Assembly: GCA_021151625.1 (NCBI GenBank)
Contig: JAGKWY010000049.1
Span: 12,741 to 76,740 of the forward strand
Source of the DNA: Gammaproteobacteria bacterium
GTDB taxonomy: Bacteria > Pseudomonadota > Gammaproteobacteria > Pseudomonadales > Cellvibrionaceae
Reading direction: 5' to 3'
Length of the DNA: 64,000 nucleotides
Below the pieces are notes generated by a model. That model did not search any database, was not told the DNA's origin, and saw nothing but the letters and a program-made list of their open reading frames with translations. Shown here piece by piece: positions 60,938-64,000 of this stretch; the first letter of the stretch is position 1, and each line of letters opens with the position of its first letter. Position numbers and translations under genes: made by a program.

Positions 60938-61314
60938 TCCAGCTGCTCGCCTTGTTGCGTTAAAATATTTGAAATGGTCGCTCAAAAAACAATTAAAAAT
61001 ACTATTAATAGGTTTTCTAATGAGTTTTTCGTGTAATTAGCAATTTTTTGTAGTTAACGATGTTTTGTAGTTAACGACAGTGATCAAAGGCTGGTTTATT
61101 AAATATGTGCTTTTGCCTGTAGCGATAGCATTATCCTGAATCGATAGGATTAACCAGAAAAAGTTTCCTAATTAACAAAAATTCACATTCCTTTTTATTC
61201 TTTCACGTCAAAATTTTATTTTCGCTTAATGTCCATTGATTAATTCCCCACAATTTATCCGGATATAAAATAGCGAGCGCAATGCACCCGCTATTTTTAT
61301 CTGGTTATGCCAAC
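60938..61314. promoter_or_regulatory. Intergenic region with tandem 15-bp repeats and terminator
   Basis: Region between the TonB receptor end and the DsbD start. TTTTGTAGTTAACGA occurs at 61046-61060 and 61063-61077 (17-bp period), about 109-140 bp before the DsbD start: a possible operator. A hairpin AAAATAGCG / CGCTATTTT (61267-61297) with T-tract on both strands terminates the leftward receptor gene. Confidence 0.6.
61267..61298 (-). terminator. Bidirectional terminator after third TonB receptor
   Basis: AAAATAGCG / CGCTATTTT, 9-bp stem with a 13-base loop, 17 bp from the stop at 61315; T-rich flank on both strands. Confidence 0.75.
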
Positions 61315-63873
61315 TTAAAAATTAGCGCGGAACGAAACGCTATACGCACGCCCATAACCGGGCTGCTCAGTAACGGCATTAGTACCGCTATAGGTATTAC
61401 CACCAGTTTTGTAATGCTCATCGAACAGGTTTTTAACAATCAGCGAAAAACGGTATTTGCCGTTAGCACGATCCAATGCGATACCGCCATCAGCCACGTT
61501 GTAGGCCTTCTGCAAAGCGTATTCCGATTGACTCGGCTGCAAATAAGCATCCGAACGATAGGCGTTGGTGAGGAAGAAATTCAAACCATAACCGTTACTC
61601 AGTTGACGGGTGTAATCAAGGCCATAAGCCAGAGTCACCTTGGGTGCACCGTGCAATTGTTTACCGGAATAGTCCGCCAGTTTAGTGGCCGAAATATCTG
61701 GCAAGGTGGTGAAAAACTCATCATAGGTTGCTCGGTTATAGGCACCCGAGAGGTTGAGGCTCAAGCCCGGCGTCACCGCAAATGCAGTTTCAAATTCAAT
61801 GCCTTTTGCGGTTACGCCAGGAATATTACCCAGGTAACTACGCAAACCACTTACCTGACTTTCATCAATTACCGTGAGGTTACTTTGATAATCGGTTAAT
61901 TGCGTGTAATAGAGGTTGGCGTTAACCAGCAAGCGACGTTCCAGCAATAAACTTTTAAAACCCAGTTCCGCATTTTCTGCTTTTTCCGGTTTTACATTTA
62001 ATGGTTGGCCATAATGCGCACTGGAAGAATCTGTATCAAATTCTACTGCACCGGATTTCTCTCCGGATGCTAGCGATGCATACAGCAACACATCATTGGT
62101 TAACTGGTAGCTGGGGCTAACCAACCAGGCAATTGAGTTATCGCTAATTGAATCGCCGTCAATCCAATCGTAAATCCCTTTATCACCTGCACTACCAGTG
62201 CCAATTGCTGAACGATACAAAGCTTTTGCCGCATTCCATGCCGCCAGGTCAGCAGCATTAGTTAAATCCAGACCGTAATTTACTGCTTTGGAATTATCAC
62301 TGCCGGTGGCGTTGGTTAAACCGGTTCCTGCACGATCCAATTCACGACGGTTACGCCCCTCTTTATGCTCGTAGGTGTCGCGCAGGCCCAGAGTCAAGGT
62401 GGTTTTCTCGGTAAAGTGCCAGTTAACCTGACCAAATGCGGCATAACTTTCGGTGGTGGGGTTCAACACATAGGAGCGATACACACCGCGCTGGGCGTCG
62501 GTTAACAGGCCACGATATTTTGGTGCTTTCAAGGAGTTCCATTGCGCATTGCTCGCGTTAAATGCAGCAGCATCAGCGCCAAAATAGGTTGGATCATCGG
62601 AATAAACTTCAGCATCCAGATAATATAAGCCGACTTGATAGTCGTAATTTTTTTCGCCCTTGTAGTTCAAACGCAATTCTTGCGAGGTTTGATCGTTCCA
62701 TAATTGCTGGCCGCCGTTGCCTATATCGAAACGGGTAACGCCACCGTTTTTAATATCGAAATGTTGTTCGCGGTAAGCCGTAATCGATGTGAGCGTGTAT
62801 TCATCGTTAAGTAATTTTTTCAATTCAACTGAAACACCGCCCTGCTCTGTACGCTGCGGGCGCGCTTGCGAATCTTCGATTTTGTTATCGCCATACTCGC
62901 TATTAGCAAAAACCGGCTGATATTTACTGCCATCAGGATTATTAAAATAATCGCGCTGCAAACGACTGAAGAACGTTGTGCTCCTTACCTCGCCATCAGC
63001 AAAAGTATCCGGGCCATTATTGACCAACAGGGATTTATTGCCGTTTTCTACCGATTGAATGCTATCGAGAATAATGCGCGCTGATAGGGTTTCATCCGGT
63101 GTTACCAAAAATTGCAAGCGGCCGCCAACACGATTGGTTTCATTCCAGGTCTCCGGACCAGATTGCCAAACGTTATCCAGCACACCATCTTTTTTGTTGA
63201 AGAACAAGGAACCGCGATAGGCAATCAAATCATCAACGATTGCACCGGTACCAGAAACTTTTCCGCCCAATTCGTTGTAATCGCCATAGCGCACTTCATA
63301 GGAATAGCCTGGTTTAAAGCTCGGACCTTTAGTGACAATATTGACTACACCCAAGGTGGTGTTCTTACCCAGTAAAGTACCTTGTGGGCCGCGAATCACT
63401 TCAATGCGATCCAGATCGATAAAATCATTCCAGGATTGGCCCACGTAAGAACTCACTACGCCATCCACAATCACACCCACACTCGGCTCCATCGTATCGT
63501 TAGCCGCGTTCTTGCCAATACCGCGCAGGGAAATACTGGTCTGCCGCGGGTTGCTGCCGAACACACCCAGGTTGGGCACTTTTTTAACCAGATCATTCAC
63601 CGCAACTACGTTGTCGCGCTCCAGGGTTTTACCACCCACAACCGATACTGGCAGCGGAACTTTTTGTGCAATTTCTTCGCGGTTGCGCGCAGTTACGACC
63701 ACAGTGTCCAAAGCGAAAGAAGGTTTAGCCTGCGCTTGTGCCAACCCCGGGGCTGCAGCACCGGCAATTAATAAACCGCTAATAAAGCGACTCAATATTT
63801 TTTGTTGTAATCCAACCGGCTTTTTCAAAGTAAAAGAAGACTGTTGCTGCGCTGCAGCAGTAAAACTATTCAT
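61315..63873 (-). CDS. TonB-dependent outer-membrane receptor, third of the same subfamily
   Basis: 852 residues. Signal peptide (FISGLLIAGAAAPGLAQAQA), TonB-box-like DTVVVTARNREEIAQKVPLPVSVVGG, plug with SISLRGIGKNAANDTMEPSVGVIVDGV and VIRGPQGTLLGKN, and an aromatic C-terminus YSVSFRANF. It resembles the receptors at 17009 and 23389 in the plug and in a helical-looking insertion (AAWNAAKALYRSAIG, GEKSG). It begins a leftward gene; the promoter would lie beyond 63874. The ligand is unknown. It is the only gene between the DsbD unit and the window end. Confidence 0.94.
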   Translation of the reverse strand: MNSFTAAAQQQSSFTLKKPVGLQQKILSRFISGLLIAGAAAPGLAQAQAKPSFALDTVVVTARNREEIAQKVPLPVSVVGGKTLERDNVVAVNDLVKKVPNLGVFGSNPRQTSISLRGIGKNAANDTMEPSVGVIVDGVVSSYVGQSWNDFIDLDRIEVIRGPQGTLLGKNTTLGVVNIVTKGPSFKPGYSYEVRYGDYNELGGKVSGTGAIVDDLIAYRGSLFFNKKDGVLDNVWQSGPETWNETNRVGGRLQFLVTPDETLSARIILDSIQSVENGNKSLLVNNGPDTFADGEVRSTTFFSRLQRDYFNNPDGSKYQPVFANSEYGDNKIEDSQARPQRTEQGGVSVELKKLLNDEYTLTSITAYREQHFDIKNGGVTRFDIGNGGQQLWNDQTSQELRLNYKGEKNYDYQVGLYYLDAEVYSDDPTYFGADAAAFNASNAQWNSLKAPKYRGLLTDAQRGVYRSYVLNPTTESYAAFGQVNWHFTEKTTLTLGLRDTYEHKEGRNRRELDRAGTGLTNATGSDNSKAVNYGLDLTNAADLAAWNAAKALYRSAIGTGSAGDKGIYDWIDGDSISDNSIAWLVSPSYQLTNDVLLYASLASGEKSGAVEFDTDSSSAHYGQPLNVKPEKAENAELGFKSLLLERRLLVNANLYYTQLTDYQSNLTVIDESQVSGLRSYLGNIPGVTAKGIEFETAFAVTPGLSLNLSGAYNRATYDEFFTTLPDISATKLADYSGKQLHGAPKVTLAYGLDYTRQLSNGYGLNFFLTNAYRSDAYLQPSQSEYALQKAYNVADGGIALDRANGKYRFSLIVKNLFDEHYKTGGNTYSGTNAVTEQPGYGRAYSVSFRANF

Positions 63874-64000
63874 TAGGAATCTCCAACACGGAATTTAAGA
63901 GTGCAGCTACTACAAATAAAAACTGTACTAGCAGTGTGCAGATGACTGCGTATGGCTTCCCGGTCTACAACAGTCGCTAAACCAGCTACAGCAACCGCTA
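63874..64000. other. Upstream region of third TonB receptor
   Basis: About 127 bp with no gene; expected to contain the receptor promoter on the minus strand. The window ends here. No clear motif is seen. Confidence 0.4.

Noticed and set aside
61282..61899. 205-codon antisense ORF over the third TonB receptor
   Set aside because: Shadow of the receptor reading frame; no domain and no promoter context.
1..64000. CRISPR arrays, rRNA, tRNA, transposase genes
   Set aside because: No regularly spaced repeats, no cloverleaf or rRNA-like stretches and no transposase or integrase reading frames were seen in the window.

Overview
The window looks like a chromosomal piece of a free-living, polymer-degrading gammaproteobacterium of the Cellvibrio/Cellvibrionaceae kind. 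This is inferred from large TonB-dependent receptors, many secreted Sec/Tat proteins, c-type cytochromes, a DsbD-like reductase, and orphan secreted hydrolases. I see no tRNA, rRNA, CRISPR array or intact insertion sequence. All 64 kb are dense coding sequence with short intergenic terminators.

Region 1 (1-9.4 kb) is visibly AT-richer and holds 17 small, unrelated genes, all on the + strand: PrxQ-type peroxiredoxin (cut by the window edge), DJ-1/PfpI-like protein, two GFA-family proteins, DUF998, DUF7000-like, DUF4431, SnoaL-like, DUF1330, ATP-grasp, DUF7079-like and several unknowns. It resembles a decayed gene-cassette array. Several genes end in TAACAA, but I could not find complete attC sites.

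Region 2 (9.4-31 kb) opens with an LDH2/MDH2-type oxidoreductase. A leftward block follows: DUF1549/DUF1553 cytochrome-like protein and DUF1501 Tat protein (one unit with its own terminator), then two c-type cytochromes and a secreted peroxiredoxin. Facing it is a rightward block: TonB receptor, arylsulfotransferase-fold protein, sulfatase and a second, paralogous TonB receptor. Together these suggest uptake and periplasmic processing of a sulfated, possibly aromatic, compound. A CurA-type reductase, a DUF3617 protein, a GT-C-like membrane protein and a rhodanese-like protein without catalytic Cys follow.

Region 3 (31-44 kb) is mostly leftward secreted enzymes: a vanadium-haloperoxidase-fold protein with an altered active site (divergent from a GlcG/HbpS protein), a sorbosone-dehydrogenase-like enzyme, an esterase, an SGNH hydrolase (divergent from a MocR regulator), a TIM-barrel protein, a TPR lipoprotein, a MepA-like endopeptidase, a class D beta-lactamase-like protein, a RHH/ParE toxin-antitoxin pair and two small unknowns.

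Region 4 (44-64 kb) has an RND pump with an apparent in-frame N-terminal deletion plus its adaptor, a five-gene leftward operon (Cys-less rhodanese, two small membrane proteins, lectin-like protein, monoheme lipoprotein), a GntR-ABC transporter operon, a TacAT-type toxin-antitoxin pair, a dienelactone hydrolase, an SMP-30 protein, a redoxin with a DsbD-like reductase, and a third related TonB receptor.

The items most worth a second look are the RND deletion, the five-gene rhodanese-like/DUF6644 operon, the altered active sites (haloperoxidase, two rhodaneses, OXA, DJ-1), the sulfatase/DUF1501/DUF1549/TonB locus, and a potentially structured 200-bp intergenic region near 57.7 kb.
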